In this document: one piece after another, positions 25,339 through 39,052 of the stretch
Layout: each line of letters begins with the position of its first letter
How positions within the stretch are numbered: the first letter of the stretch is position 1
DNA from: Welwitschia mirabilis
Taxonomy: Eukaryota; Gnetophyta; Gnetopsida; Welwitschiales
Direction: 5' to 3'
DNA: 64,000 nt
Assembly (NCBI GenBank): GCA_051453625.1
Contig: JBOZIK010000001.1
Span: 129,785,079 to 129,849,078, forward strand
Notes under the pieces: generated by a model
Seen by the model: only the letters and a program-made list of their open reading frames with translations
What the model was told of the DNA's origin: nothing
The model's database searches: none
Translations under genes and position numbers: made by a program

Positions 25339-25750
25339 TTGAGCATGATGTTGATTTCCTAGTTTTGTAGCCTTATTAGTAGGTGTTTTAGTAGATGTTT
25401 ATAGACCACATCTAACATGCCTTTCTTATATATATTTTTTATTAAGTTTAGGTGTTTTTTAACTTCATAATATAGGATCATAATGCTTCAGCTATGAAAT
25501 GGAATATGCTTTCCTAAATGCTTAATCATATGCTGATATTTTATAGGTAGATAGTCCCTTATTAATCTTGTTGATTTCCATCATAATTCTCCTAATTCAC
25601 TATTTTAATTTTATCAATTGAGATTTTAAGATACTAATCTTTGATGAGATGATCTTCTATTTTTGATAAGACATGAATTACAATATTCTATAAGAACTAA
25701 CTCTTTTTAGATTTAGCTACTACATATTTTACAACTTTGATGCCTTATCA

Positions 25751-25987
25751 TCAAGTAAGAATCATCTCTTTCTTATACTTTTTTAATTTAGATGAATCAT
25801 TATAATATTGGCTAAAATCATAATTTCCATCATAATTAACTTTAGTTGCACCATTAGTTAATGAAATAAATAAATTTGTTTTACTTCGTTGATAGTCATA
25901 ACCACCTATTATAACTTTTAAAGTTTCATTAATAAACCTCTCTTCTGCTATTATTTTATGTTTTAGGATAAACCCACAAGCTCTCAT
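25751..25987 (-). pseudogene. Unrecognised protein fragment of 78 codons
   Basis: An open frame on the minus strand starts MRACGFILKHKI and contains GGYDYQRSKTNLFISLTNGA and a charged, Lys/Tyr-rich end. Codon use and residue balance look protein-like, with Asp, Asn, Gly, Tyr and Lys well mixed rather than the Phe/Leu/Ser bias of random AT-rich frames here. Similar-looking residues continue past its stop to about 25560 in broken frames (a stretch like IVIHVLSKIEDHLIKD). It lies just outside the array end at 25338. I cannot name the family. It could be a piece of an old transposon or a broken host exon. Confidence 0.35.
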
Positions 25988-26293
25988 TTGAATATTATGT
26001 CTTAGGTTTCAAGCCTTAATTTCTAATACCATGTTGAAAGTTTTATTCAAAAGTAGAATAGATGATAAGAATGCTCCAATTACATGAAGGAATTTAAAGT
26101 AAGAGTGTTGATTCTGTATCAGTGTCAAGCATGGGAGCTTAAGTTGTTATATCATAGTAAAAATAAGAGGTATATAAATCAAAGTTTAATATGTTCCACA
26201 TGTTTATTAAAGAAAATTAAAAAACTATTAATTAAGAACTAAGAATAAAATATTTATTATAAATAATTTATATTTTGTTAGGAATGTTGTTCA

Positions 26294-26548
26294 TTGAAAA
26301 TCCATCTTACTAGGTCTTTGGACCTAGGATTGTGTGATTTCAAGTGTTTTATCATACTTTATTTGAGTTTAGATATGTTATTTCTTCTTATTATTCTTCA
26401 ATTATTTTTCTTTGGGACAAATGATCATCCTCTTATATGTTTTACTAAGAAAAACAGATTACATCTTTTGGATGTAAAACAAAACATGTCATTTCATGTT
26501 TCACTAGCTAAGTTAATAGTTGTTGAATTAATTATGTTAACTTACTAA
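26294..26548 (+). other. Unrecognised short open frame
   Basis: 84 codons, with a Leu/Ile/Phe-rich middle (about residues 21-46) and a more balanced second half. The hydrophobic part is what T-rich DNA gives by chance, and no motif or neighbour supports a gene. It is listed only because it is the longest gap-free frame of the stretch. Confidence 0.12.
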
Positions 26549-29500
26549 TAGTTATGATTACTATCACTTTTTTAATGCATATTAAGGCTAGAAATAGATA
26601 TTAATTATACCTTAATACTTTACCTCTTAATTTATCTAATATTCATACTATTTTTCAATATTTCATAACATGTATTTTATCTAATATGATTATAAATTTA
26701 TAGTGAAATATTCAAACATATCTTAATTATATTAGTATTATTCTTACATATTGTAAATGAAAAAAACAAGGAAAAAGAAAAAGTCTTGTTCTCAATTAAA
26801 ACAAATATTATTTTATTGTTATAATTTTCTTTTTAAAAAAGGCCATTTCTTATCCAAAAATGAAATTATAAATCATGTATTGGATATGTTGTTATTATTG
26901 TAAGTTGTGATTATATTATATTGGACTCAAATTAAAAGAAATAATATGTCATTCTTTCATAAGTATACATAAATAATACTAAGGCTATGAGGGTTAGTTG
27001 ATAAATAAGAATTATAGAAATAAAGGTTGAAGGTAAAATTCAACATTATAGAATGGCAAGGGGTTAATTTAATGATAACATAGATAAATAGCAGTGTTAT
27101 ATCTAACACACAATTATTTCCACATTTTATAACTAATCATGATTCTAATTATGCCTAAACAATTATAACAATTACCTAATAGCAATAAATCTTTTTAATT
27201 ATTTATTAATATAAAATATAGGTAACTTATTAAATATTAATTATACTAATAACAAAATAAATGTATATATTACTAAAGAAATATCAATAGTAAGTAAAAG
27301 CATTAAGGATAGAAATTACCATCATAGATCAATCTCCTATTATAGATGAATATTATCAATAGTTGCAATAATTTCGTAGGAGTACCAGATTAACATATGC
27401 TTAACTCCATATATTAAAAGACTATTCCTCTAGTAGGAAGGACTTAAGTATCAATGGATATCTAAGAATATGTAGAGAAAATGATTCAAACAATTGTTGT
27501 TTTTCTTCATAAGAAGGTCATATGTCTATATAGTCATAGAAAGTAGGAATAACACCATTAATAGTTATATGTTAAAAAATAATTTTTCTACTTAATGGAC
27601 ATAACTATTAGCCTAAATGAGAAGGGTGAATAAGATAGCTAAGGTAGTTTTTACAAGTTGAAAGTTTAAAATTAAACTAGTGTAATATAATTAATTATTC
27701 TATTATCCAAATATTAGTATCAATTGAACTGTGAAGATAATTCATACATTTAATAATACATGTAATAATTTAGCATATGAAATTAACTAAACATTAGAGA
27801 GAAATAAACACAAGGTTATGAAAACAAGATTGTTTTCCTCTATTGCTATTATAGTCTCAAACTACACTTCAATAGGACTTTGTGATAGTCCTTCATCTTA
27901 CAATGGTATTTATGGCAATCCTCAACTTCCAAGACAAATAAACTTACTGTAGTTCTCCACCTTATGATGAGATTTTATAGTAGTCCTAAACCTCCAAGTG
28001 AGCTCAAATAGTTTCAATTAAAATAATAAAAAATAGAGTTAAGAAAGAGTAGTAGAGAGAAGATATAAAATGTGTTATCATATAATGAGATCCAACAAGG
28101 ATAGATTCAATTATTCGTATGTGTATACATTAAAATCTATAAGTACAATCAATTTTAGATTATATAAAGGATAAATTCTAGTTGTTGTAAATTACCATGA
28201 TAACAGATATGATAGTTGAAATCTCTAGAATAGTTAATTAGCCTTTGGATGCTCCATTATAATGATTTAGCTTGGTCTTTAATAGTTATCAATGGTTATA
28301 TTTTTATTAGCTGTCAGTTTAATAGTCAACTCCTATGATGTGCTAGTCAACTCTAAAAGAGATCCTACATGGTAGGTGATTAACCCTTTTAAAAGATTGA
28401 TTGACTACTTATCTTATGTTTGAAGTATTAGTTATGGACTTTCAACCTGTAACAAGGCTAATTGAGAAGGTTAATCCCTAACTAAATCTAGCCAATTGCT
28501 TCTTGAAAATGTCCTTTCTTCTTTAGTAATAGTAGTGAGGTGACCCCTTAATAATAGTGAGCCCATCCCCCATTAAAATCCTACACATAAAATTGTAGTA
28601 GTGATTGATCATAAAAGTAATTTTTTCTTCTTTTCTTCTTCTTATTTATGTACCTAGGCATTCAATCATTCTTTAGTGCCTAAAGAAATAATTTAAAAAT
28701 TACATTTAGTTTATCTAAAATTTAGTTTATTATTAATTGATAATCAGGAGGTACAACAATAACTTATGTTAGTAGGGTTATATTATTAAAAATATAAATT
28801 AGATTCTTATTTTATTTAATATATAATTATGATGAATAAGTTAATATAAATTTTCCCTTTAAAGGCTAACTTCTAGATACAATGCATCACTACGTTAATG
28901 AATTAAATCACTATGGCATAGTTATAATGCTTTCTAGTATAGTCCAACATGGGCTTTACATGCCTCGCTTTTGGAAACTTGTTAGTACATACAAGTTAAT
29001 CTATAAAATACTAAAAACATATATTTTAGCAATTTAGGCCATTTACATAATTGTGTATGTAAAAGATAACGTGTATCAATATAAAAATGATAAAATAAGC
29101 ATGATTAAGAAGAACATATATATTTTCTATATATTAACATAAATTCATTAAATATTTTAAAAAATTTATAATTCATTATTTAATCTTCTACTTTAAGATG
29201 CACTTTTTGAATGGACTTATACATGTCAATTTGTATCTAAAACTTTGAAATCTATACTTACATGTAATATTGTTTTACAAATTCCTAATTGATTGTTGAA
29301 GATCTTAGGGTTCATTATAATCATATAAAGTCATATTGTGACCATATATAATAGTCAAGATTAAATTAGTATAATGTGAAAGTAAAATAAAATTGATGGT
29401 AATACATTTCTACATCCTTTTATATTTATATATGTTTGATATATTACTTATAGTAGGCATCCTTTGGTAATGCATTCTTATATTCTTTGAGATTACTTAT

Positions 29501-32500
29501 TATGGAGTCTTAGGTTATACTTCTATTGCAAAGTAATTTTTAATTGATTGATAAATATTTGGAGTTACTCTTTAATCTCTATCTCCATATTTCTCTCATG
29601 TAACTTTTCATTAATTATGTTAACTAATATCACCTTTAGCTAATATGATATTAGGGGGATGCTTAATATAATATTTAGGATTACATGTAGAGAAGATTGA
29701 GAATTAAATAATTTTAAGATTAAGGAGGTTAGGAAAACTAATATTATGAGAATATTTTAAGAAGATGTGAGAGTCACTCTTGTTTATCTATTATTATGGA
29801 TAAAGCCTTTAAAAAAGTGTAGTATATCTGGAATAATTGTAATAGTGATAATAATAATATTAGAGTAGATAAAACTTAACAACTAGATATGCACACACTA
29901 TACTAGTAGTGGGAAGGATGAAATTTCAAATCAAATTTAATCAATTGGTAGATTTTATTATGTTGTAGATGAAAATATTCTTTTCAATATTCGTAAAGGG
30001 ACATCTTTCTTAGCTAGATAGATAATATATTATTATTCATATATTGCTAATTGCGATGTGCTATATAATAACTAAGTAGTATCCATGAATTCTTGAAACC
30101 CTAAATGGTAGACTCCATAGATTTTTATGTACCTAAGATTGGTACAAACACCTTGAGAAGAATGACAAGTTCTAAGAAATAACATGAAAAAATTTATTTT
30201 CATGTTGCTAACTTGAATTTTGGAGGGTACAGAGGTGACCAGTGAAAATGTTAATCAATTTTAAGGGAAATGTTGGTGTGATCTTAGAGGAAAATTTGAA
30301 TTGAAATATTAGATACAATTAACTCATCTTAGTAGCCAAGTATAAATAGATATATAAAGAATACCTAGAGGATAATAATCATTGACCATCCACATTACAA
30401 GAAAGCTCATCAAATTTAAATCCATTAAACATTGATTAATTTTAACNNNNNNNNNNNNNNNNNNNNNNNNNNNNNNNNNNNNNNNNNNNNNNNNNNNNNN
30501 NNNNNNNNNNNNNNNNNNNNNNNNNNNNNNNNNNNNNNNNNNNNNNNNNNNNNNNNNNNNNNNNNNNNNNNNNNNNNNNNNNNNNNNNNNNNNNNNNNNN
30601 NNNNNNNNNNNNNNNNNNNNNNNNNNNNNNNNNNNNNNNNNNNNNNNNNNNNNNNNNNNNNNNNNNNNNNNNNNNNNNNNNNNNNNNNNNNNNNNNNNNN
30701 NNNNNNNNNNNNNNNNNNNNNNNNNNNNNNNNNNNNNNNNNNNNNNNNNNNNNNNNNNNNNNNNNNNNNNNNNNNNNNNNNNNNNNNNNNNNNNNNNNNN
30801 NNNNNNNNNNNNNNNNNNNNNNNNNNNNNNNNNNNNNNNNNNNNNNNNNNNNNNNNNNNNNNNNNNNNNNNNNNNNNNNNNNNNNNNNNNNNNNNNNNNN
30901 NNNNNNNNNNNNNNNNNNNNNNNNNNNNNNNNNNNNNNNNNNNNNNNNNNNNNNNNNNNNNNNNNNNNNNNNNNNNNNNNNNNNNNNCATATGATTACCA
31001 CTATAAAATTTTGGCATCTTTTATTCTTTTAATTACAAATGAACATAATCACAAGGTGGTGTAAAATTATGATTCTAAATGGGAAATTATAAATACATTT
31101 AAAGTATTTGACATTAAAAATTTATATATTAAGTTGATCTATTTATTAAATATAACAAAAAATATTCAAATAAAGTAGTATGAAGACTTATAAATCCTAA
31201 GTAACGTATGATGAATTATTGATATTCTCAATAGAGACTATAAATCACAATGCATTTATTAGACATTTTTCATTAAAAATGCTTAAGCTATAATTTTTTA
31301 TGATCAAGTAATTATGAAACTATTAGCAAATGATAAGTTGAAGGCCATAGACNNNNNNNNNNNNNNNNNNNNNNNNNNNNNNNNNNNNNNNNNNNNNNNN
31401 NNNNNNNNNNNNNNNNNNNNNNNNNNNNNNNNNNNNNNNNNNNNNNNNNNNNNNNNNNNNNNNNNNAACTATTATCATAATGGATGAAATACACTATAGT
31501 AGTAGTAAAAATCAATATTAAAAGTGTTACTATGGCAAATTTAATGAAATGATAATTTAGGACAAAGGGAACTAGAAGGAAAAAAATCAAGTGGTAATAT
31601 ATGGTCAAAATGGCAATATTAATTTTCAATATAGAGCTCCATGTAATTAAATTAATAAGGTTTCTTGAGCATATAAAGTAAAATAAACAAGACAAAAGTC
31701 TACTTTTGATAGTAATATTAAAAATAAGCCTACATCCCTTATGAGAATGGTAGATATGGATTCTAATAAGACCTCATGAATCTAATCACTAGATGTAGGG
31801 TATTCTTATTGGTGTCTAGGCTAATATCACTTATATGAACTATGTGATAATAAGTATTATTAATTATTGAATAAAAAACAAAAATCCACTAAATATATGT
31901 CTTACAAAAAGGATTTATTCTTTAAGTGAACATCTAGCTCTGTGGCGTAATGCATATGGCTAATATGAGTATACAACTAGTAATAAAAATCTTATTAGTG
32001 CTAATTCAACCTTTGGATGGAGCAAAAGGACTCTAATGAAGAGATTTTCTTGACATCCATTGTTTAAAATAAAATTTATTATCTCTTGGAAAATTATTAA
32101 GAAAGGGATTTAGTGTTAAGATAACAAGAATACATGGGAATTTAACCATTAGAAAAAAAAATGGTGTATATTATCTCACATGTTATTTATAAGGCCAACT
32201 AATGTACTGGAATGGAAGTTCTCTAATATATTAAAAGAAGATTATTGTATCAAGAAGATCTAAGAGGTAGCATACAAATGTAATTCTTGAGATGGAGAAT
32301 TCATAAGATCTTTTAAAAGAGTTTCTTTAGTATGCATGATAAGGCAACATGCCATTACAAAGGATCTTGCTTACACTTTCATTTTTACTTATTTGGCCTC
32401 AATAGTATATCTTGATGCTATAAATTTCATATTTATCATTAAATTATTATTAGACATGTTTAATCCTTATAATTTATAAATTATTATTAAATGGGATTAA

Positions 32501-34559
32501 TACTTGGAGTTTACTTTATAGGTCATCTTTTATTGCTTAAGTTTAAAACTACAAAACTTCTTATCAATATCAAAACCACTATCTAAACCCATGATGTTGT
32601 CAATGTTTTTTAAAGGAATAGATTTTGAAAAAATTGAATTGGAAATTAGTGAATGTATCATCTAAATAAACTTTCATTTAAAAGATCAAGAATCAAAGGA
32701 GATCTTAATAATATTAAGGATTAATATGATTAATCTTAATATTAAATAAACTTTAATGTAACTAGATCTTACTTATCTTAACATAATAAGTATATACCAT
32801 TGTAAATAACAATCCAACCTTTAGATACATAAGCAAATCCTAGCTCAAGGGTTGAGGTATTTAATTCATGATCTAATTCATGTTTCATTTTATGATTGTT
32901 TTTTCATCTACATTATATTTTTTTAGATATACATTTCTCATAGATTATTTCATCATGGAGTTCTAAGGCTTCTTTTTCCCTTCCTAGGCATGAAGAAATT
33001 ATTTTTTCATGAGGCATTTATCTTACTGAACCTAAGAATTTATTTTTATATTTAATTACCTTTTTTCTATAATGCTTGCATCATGAGTTAATATAATTTG
33101 ATGTGTGATTGAATCTATTCTATAATCCATAATCAATATAATTATGTTTATTAGTTAGGCTACAGTTCATTTTAAATGTTATTTTATTCTTACCACTTAG
33201 AATTGTTTCTTTAAATGTATTTTTGTGGTTTAAATAATTGATGTCTTAGTATTTATGACATATTTCATGCTATTCTAATATTTTATACATTTCATTGTAA
33301 AAAAAACGAACTCTATGCCAATTGTGTTTATGAAGTTTGAAATGCATAGTAAATAATTCATTGCTTATTTATGAAAACCTTTTATACTTAAATATAATAT
33401 CTTAATCTCAACCTAATTGTATAGTAGTTTGTATTCTGTATAATTATTCCTAGTGCCTAGAACAAGAACTTTTCAATACTAACTTGTACTAAATTATATA
33501 ATCCTTTTCAAGCTTTTATATTTAATTATAGTTCTTATGAAAGAATGATAAGGATTGCATATACTATAACAGACTACTTTTGTTTTATAAATTTGAGATT
33601 GATACCTGTTACTTAATTTCTAGGGTATAACTTCAAAGATGACAAATTATAACAATTATAAAGGCATGAAAAGTTTTTAACACTATTATTAGGAATTGCA
33701 ATTAGTATTCCTTGGCTTGTGAAAGTTCATTTTATTTTTGAATTTTGTAGTTATTATTTTAAAATCTATATTCACCAAAACTACAATAATGGTTTCCATC
33801 TTACAAGATCTTCAAGCATTTATAGTGGAAGATCTTGGATTTAAAAAGCATTTACCTTAGATAAGCTAGTTTGAATCTCACTTTTACCTAGGTCTTTTCT
33901 ATGTTAGTTTTGCTACTTTTATCTATTGAAAGCCTAAGGTTTTAATGATCTACTAAAATTTATCTCTTGGTGCTATGTGATTTACTATTAATTAGTTAAT
34001 CTATGTTATTACTACATGAAATCTTAAATTTCATAAACTTCTCTGAAAATTACTTCTAGTAAAATTAATTAATTTAAAATATTTTTACTATATATTTATT
34101 ATTATATGATATTTTTCTTCTAATTAGGACTAATATCTATCTGATCATTACCACTATCCTATTTTTAGAGGTTCATTAGTTAAAATTTAAAATTTTATCT
34201 TCTGGAATATTTTACTCTCTTTTTTTAAAAACTAATAATTTATCTTTTTTAAATTATTATTAATTTTAACATCTTATGTATCATTTGATTAGGACTACCA
34301 CTAGCTGATAACATAGAGAAGTTGATGGAGGACCACTAGACCTTAAACCACTCTTAACTGACTTTAATGATTATTACTTTGAATTGATGTTTTAGATAGA
34401 TAAAATGTTAATTCAAAATAACCTAGATATACATTTGATAGATGTAACCATGTTTCATACTAATATAAATAGCATCTATGTAGATTCACTTATGAGAATA
34501 CTCAAATCCTTATGATAACCTATGTGTTTAGCTATGCTTTCACCTATGATTTTCCTCCT

Positions 34560-36290
34560 TTATGTGAATTATCTTGAAATAAAAACAAGCATCATTAATT
34601 TACTGATGGCTTAATTTTGAAGATCTTTATGAAGACTTACATGAATTTAAATTTGTAATATTAATTATAATAGCTCAAAATTATGCAATTAGAATGAAGT
34701 TATTTTCCTATTTTTCAAAAAAATAAAAGGCTATACCATGGCTACATTCCTTAAAATCCTTATTAATTAGATCATGAAAGATTTCAATAATTAGTTTGTA
34801 TAGTATTATTTTCTAATACATATAACCAATGAATTAAGATAAAGCATTATGAACTTTAACACAAGTTAATAAACCTTTCTATAAAGAATTTTAATCTCTT
34901 AAAGATCTATTGAATAATTTCCATCAATATGGTTTTGAAGTATGGAGAAAATGAACTTTTTATATGAAGGATTAACATCATAAAGTAGTCAATTAATTAA
35001 ATAGATGAATGAAGGAACTTTTACACCTAAAAGACAAAAATAAGCTTGGAACACTTTAGAAAACTTAGCTAAAGATGCTAAGAACTAGGAGAGATAACTT
35101 ATGATTAAAGATTAACCAGTCAAACTTAATCACCCAAATTCATATGAAGATGAATACATAAATTGAATAAGAAAATAGACAAGAAAGACAATTTGGATAC
35201 CATAGCTAAATTATTAGAATAACTTAATTTATATAAACAATGTAAGACTAATAAAAGACATGTAATGCTAGTAGAGCTATTATATGTGCTATATGTAGTT
35301 TAGATAAACATTAATTTAATGAATGTTATTTAATTTTAATTTATAAATATATAGTAATTAAGAAAGTTAATAGTGTATAACCTAGAAGTTTTTTGAAATA
35401 ATACACAAACATCACTTTCTTATGAATATTCTTACAGCCTAGAGTGAAACAATTATCTTTGCTTTCCTTGGGAATGTTAACAAAATGAAATATCTTACCT
35501 CACAAATATTTGTCAATCATCAAACTAAGACATTAGACAATGTCTTAAAATAATTTATTAAATATTAAATAACTAGTAAAAATATACAAGATAAAATTAA
35601 TAATTAAATCAGATAATCTCTTAAACATGAATCGACTTTTTAAAACTACTTTTCATATTTTATCTTCAAATAATAAAAAATAAAAGGATAAGATTCCAAC
35701 TTAATCTTTAACTAATTCAAAATGGATGTACATGGTTAAACAATAAAAGTTAATGTTATTTATCTTAAAACTAGTACACAAGTGAATGAACATATTAAAC
35801 CCCTAAGAATAAACCTCTCTACATATGACTCTAAACCTTAAAATAGGCATAACTTTGAGAAGGATAACACAGAAAAGAAGTAAGTGCTATAAGTCATTAA
35901 AAACCTCTAGCTAAGTTTATAAATCCTAGTTTTTTAAGTCTTTCATGTATTATTAACAACAAAATAAAAGATAAATCATTGCAAGATTTGAAAGCTAGTG
36001 TAAACTTAGTGCCATATCTGCTACATAAGGAAATTGTATTAAAAGGTTTAAATAAAATAAGAATAAATTTACAACTTGGTAAGAGTTTAACAAAAATTTT
36101 AACAAAAATTTAAAAGAAATAATGGATAATATTATAGTATACATTATTGAATTTTAATATCTAATAAATTTGTTATATTAGAAAGTGAAGACAACACAAA
36201 GGAATTTCCACTTATCTTGGATAGGGCATTGCTTACAACTTTGAATTTTCTAACTAATTATAGGAATGATTTAGTAGAAATATATTTTAA
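34560..36290 (+). pseudogene. gag-pro: Athila/Tat-type Ty3 gag and protease remnant
   Basis: Read across frameshifts, the plus strand shows the order typical of Athila-group Gag. Near 34675-34770 there is an AIRMKLFSYFSKK segment, then a WLHSL-like piece. Near 34900 comes EF*SLKDLLNNFHQYGF, corresponding to the 'ERFK-LLRRCPHHG' region of the family. Near 35060 an 'ETLENLAKDAKN'-like piece corresponds to the ILERIA region. Near 35985 the protease motif is read as DLKASVNL where the family has DLGAS, the Gly having become Lys. Near 36190 EFPLILDRALLTT matches the PLILGRPFLAT flap/tail region. Length between gag and protease fits the family. Stops are frequent, and no RT follows before copia sequence begins near 37250, so the element is truncated. 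Confidence 0.7.
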
Positions 36291-37249
36291 TAATACAAAC
36301 ATAAAGAAGAGGTATACAAATGGAATTTAAGATATTAGATTAGTTGTAACTAATGGAAATGGAAATTCTAAGTCTCTATATTTTATTGAAAATCATCTAT
36401 TATATAAGCATTTTATGCCTTAACTCTTGTTATGATTCATGATATTAGAAGACATACCCTAGTTGTCAAGGTATAGGTAGTAGATTTATATAAATAAAAT
36501 AAGTAATCCTATTATAATATAATTCACTTTAACTATTATTTTATTTTTTGGATTAAAGAGGTATTTTAAGGCTTATAAGATTTAGATAAAAGTTTCATTC
36601 AAGGATTTGATAGAAATTATTTTCAAAGGAGATTAGAAAATAGAGTATAAATTAAATAGAGTAGATTTATCCTCCTAGGAATTAAAATGGCTATTCACAT
36701 GAAAACCTATTAAGAAAAACATAGCCAAGTAAAAGATATTATGCTAAGTATAACTTGGATTCATAGATAATAAATTATTCATTATAGATTCCAAATGTTA
36801 TGAAAGTACAAGTATTAGGACTATTACATCTTATAAGGAAATGTAGAAAACATTAGGATAGCATTAAAGATACCATATAATAACATGTTAATCATATAAA
36901 TCCTAGTGTACATTAAAGATACACAAAAAAAACCTTAAACAAGTTTTAAAAAAAAGCAGGATTTCAAAAAATAGTTTTTATTTTTCTTCTTCCTTTTATA
37001 GTAGTTAAAGATTACTTTTATAGAAAAGAAAATTTATTTAGGTTTCACAAGTTTTTTCTCTTTTTCATTTTTTTTTCAAATAATAAGTGTAGTATCATCA
37101 TATAAGTTATTATTCCCTTAGCAATTCCCTTCTTAGCATCAAAATATGCTTCTTTCAAGAAGACTAGAATGCTTATAAGAAAACCTTAGAAATGTGTCCT
37201 ATAATAAAAACCTCCTTAAAAGGAGTTGCTATCTCAGGAAACTACTTAT
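36291..37249. other. Undetermined sequence between two retroelement remnants
   Basis: AT-rich, with short frames. It should contain the rest of the Athila-type element and/or the 3' LTR of the copia element (minus strand), but no boundary could be fixed. A poly-pyrimidine patch lies at 36970-37080. Confidence 0.3.
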
Positions 37250-38622
37250 TAAAGAAATAAGTAGATTATTGCAACACAGTTTTGAGTAATGGGATTTATG
37301 CATTACGTGTCTAGTAATTCTAATATAAAATGTACTACACATCTTATAATATTATTCAAAACTTTATTACACATTCCATAGTACTAGGTAAAAATGTACT
37401 ACACATCCCATCATATTAGGATTAAGAAAGGCTCTTTCTAATGACTCTAAAAGTTAAATAAAGCTTGATATTAATAGAAAAATGAGTTGCATTAACTCAT
37501 AGTAAATTTTATCTTAGATAGAAAATATTAAAACATTTTTCAACCAAGTGGTTTTATTAGAATATTAGCTATTTTCTATGTGATCGAATAACACATTAAA
37601 GTGATAATCTCATGCTATATAAGTTCCTTCATTTTAGGGATTACTATAAAGTGATTTATCATGTTGTGATGAACTAAATCTTTATATATGCAAATAATAT
37701 ATTGAATATTAATTAACATCTTGATTACATTTTGTTTGATTTAAATTTATTACTTATAGAATTTTTCTCAGTCATTTAACTTTTCTACATGTTTTAGATG
37801 TAGTTGTATACTCTACTTTTGTAAAATATCATGCTATCACTTTGTCATGCTAACACAAAGGCAATATACCTAAGAACATAATATATCCAAATTTTAACAA
37901 AGAAGTTTATAAGTTTCTAGAAAGATATAAGTTGAAACATTTCTTAAAGATAAACTAATAGGGTTTATTATATGTCAGACACAAGTCTTTTGTATTTTTC
38001 AAGAATCTCAATATTCTTATTGTAGTGTCTATATGACTAACATTTAGTGCATGAAGTTATCTAAATAATAGATCAATCATGTATAATATATCAGGTCTAG
38101 TGTTGATAACATAAATAAGAATATTAACTATTCTTTTGTATTTAGTTACATTTACTAATTCTAATTATTCATTGATACGTATTTTCATATTATATTCCAA
38201 AGATATCACATCATATTTACATTTTTTAATCCAAAATTTTAAATTAAATATATGATTTTCTTCCTTTAAGTTAGAAATATTTCATGCTCTTTCTAGTTAA
38301 TTTCTACACCAAGGTAGAATCTAGCCAATCTTAGATAAAAAATTTTGAATTCCTTACTTAAAGGAATCTTTTTATGATTTACATCTACTTCATTACTACC
38401 AGTTACTAACTTGTTATCTTCATACATCACTATATGTTTAGATATATATCAATTATATTTGATGAATACTGTGGCATCTATGTATTCATAATCATATAAT
38501 ATAAATCTAATAAAACTTAGTAACTAGTGAGTTTTATGTACCATGTTATAAGATATTGTTTTAACTAATATAATAACTTAACTAATCTATGCACTTTCTA
38601 TTCCTTATTTTTTATTTAAAAC
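37250..38622 (-). pseudogene. pol: Ty1/copia RT C-terminal half and RNase H (downstream fragment)
   Basis: Reading leftward from 38617, the minus strand gives LLY*LKQYLITWYIK where copia elements have ALYGLKQAPRAWY. A YEDN sequence follows at about 38415-38430 where the catalytic YVDD should be, so the second Asp is lost. Then come EFKIFYLRLARFYLGVEIN and NTRPDILYMIDLLFR, both diagnostic of Ty1/copia. RNase H-like text follows at about 37800-37300, including VEYTTTSKTCRKVK*LRKIL and a later DYHF. A repeated aaatgtactacacatc motif near 37330 and 37390 is near the expected 3' end. The fragment is interrupted at 38622 by the chromovirus and resumes at 48513. Confidence 0.82.
38618..38622. repeat. 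Target site duplication AAAAC, left copy
   Basis: The five bases before the 5' LTR equal the five after the 3' LTR (48508-48512). Five bases is the normal target duplication of Ty3 integrase. Confidence 0.85.
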
Positions 38623-39039
38623 TGTAATGTTCCAAATTAACTAATTAAAAAAGAAGTATGTTAAGATTCTTAATAAGCATGATTAATAAATCATTATGAA
38701 CGATGTGACTTAAAGATGTAAAACTATTTCTTTTCATTTATGCTATAAAAAACTATGTCATTAGGTGGAGGTGGATAGACTATGTGGATGTAATCAACAA
38801 TAGCCTTGGCTAATATTTAATTATCTCAAGAGGGAAACTTATGTCATAGTCCATGTCTTTACCTTTAACCACTAGTGTAGGGCTATTAGCTAAATGATAA
38901 GGAATGTAGCCCATTTTTTCTAATAATAAAGTCTATTTTTGTCAAATGATTCCTTATTATTCTTATCGATCTTGATATATTGTTTTATATATTCCTTTTT
39001 ATGTGAAGTAGTTCAAAGACAATAAAATGGGATATTAAT
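38623..39039 (+). repeat. 5' LTR of the chromovirus
   Basis: It starts tgtaatgttccaaatt and ends gatattaat, aligned with the 3' LTR end cattaca. A TATA-like gctataaaaaactatg lies at about 38742. The text acctttaaccactagtgtag (38870) and taataataaagtctattttt near 38920 (a possible poly(A) signal) are shared with the 3' LTR. The terminal inverted repeat is TGTAATGTT / AACATTACA, intact only in combination with the 3' LTR. Confidence 0.9.
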
Positions 39040-39040
39040 T

Positions 39041-39052
39041 TGGTATCAGAGC
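39041..39052 (+). other. Primer binding site for initiator Met tRNA
   Basis: TGGTATCAGAGC lies one base after the LTR end. This is the standard PBS complementary to the 3' end of plant tRNA-iMet, used by chromoviruses and many copia elements. All 12 bases are preserved. Confidence 0.92.

Larger units (their letters stand above)
25339..34559. other. AT-rich spacer with no supported gene
   Basis: Beyond the array end the sequence is very AT-rich with short open frames only. Two N runs (30447-30987 and 31353-31466) interrupt it, and frames drawn across them are meaningless. At 27830-28000 and 28300-28450 there is LTR-like text (repeated tagtcaact-type words), but no partner copy was found. At 30258-30275 a purine run followed by tgttggtgtgatc could be a PPT/LTR junction, unconfirmed. 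Around 32100-32200 a weak plus-strand resemblance to the pre-integrase part of copia polyproteins (RKKNGVYYL) can be read. Nothing here is firm. Confidence 0.5.

Noticed and set aside
30258-30500. Purine run followed by tgttggtgtgatc, as PPT and start of a copia LTR
   Set aside because: No second LTR copy is visible, and the Ns from 30447 hide the rest. Mentioned only as a possibility in the spacer entry.
30324-31064. Long open frames on both strands
   Set aside because: Nearly all codons are Ns (30447-30987). Only the short ends are real sequence and they show no motif.
31935-32010. tRNA-Arg-like start (agctctgtggcgtaatgcata), possible tRNA gene or tRNA-derived SINE
   Set aside because: It resembles a pol III box A, but no box B at the right distance, no cloverleaf and no second copy were found. 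It is too weak to annotate.
39041-39052. tRNA-Met related sequence
   Set aside because: It is the 12-base primer binding site of the chromovirus, not a tRNA gene.
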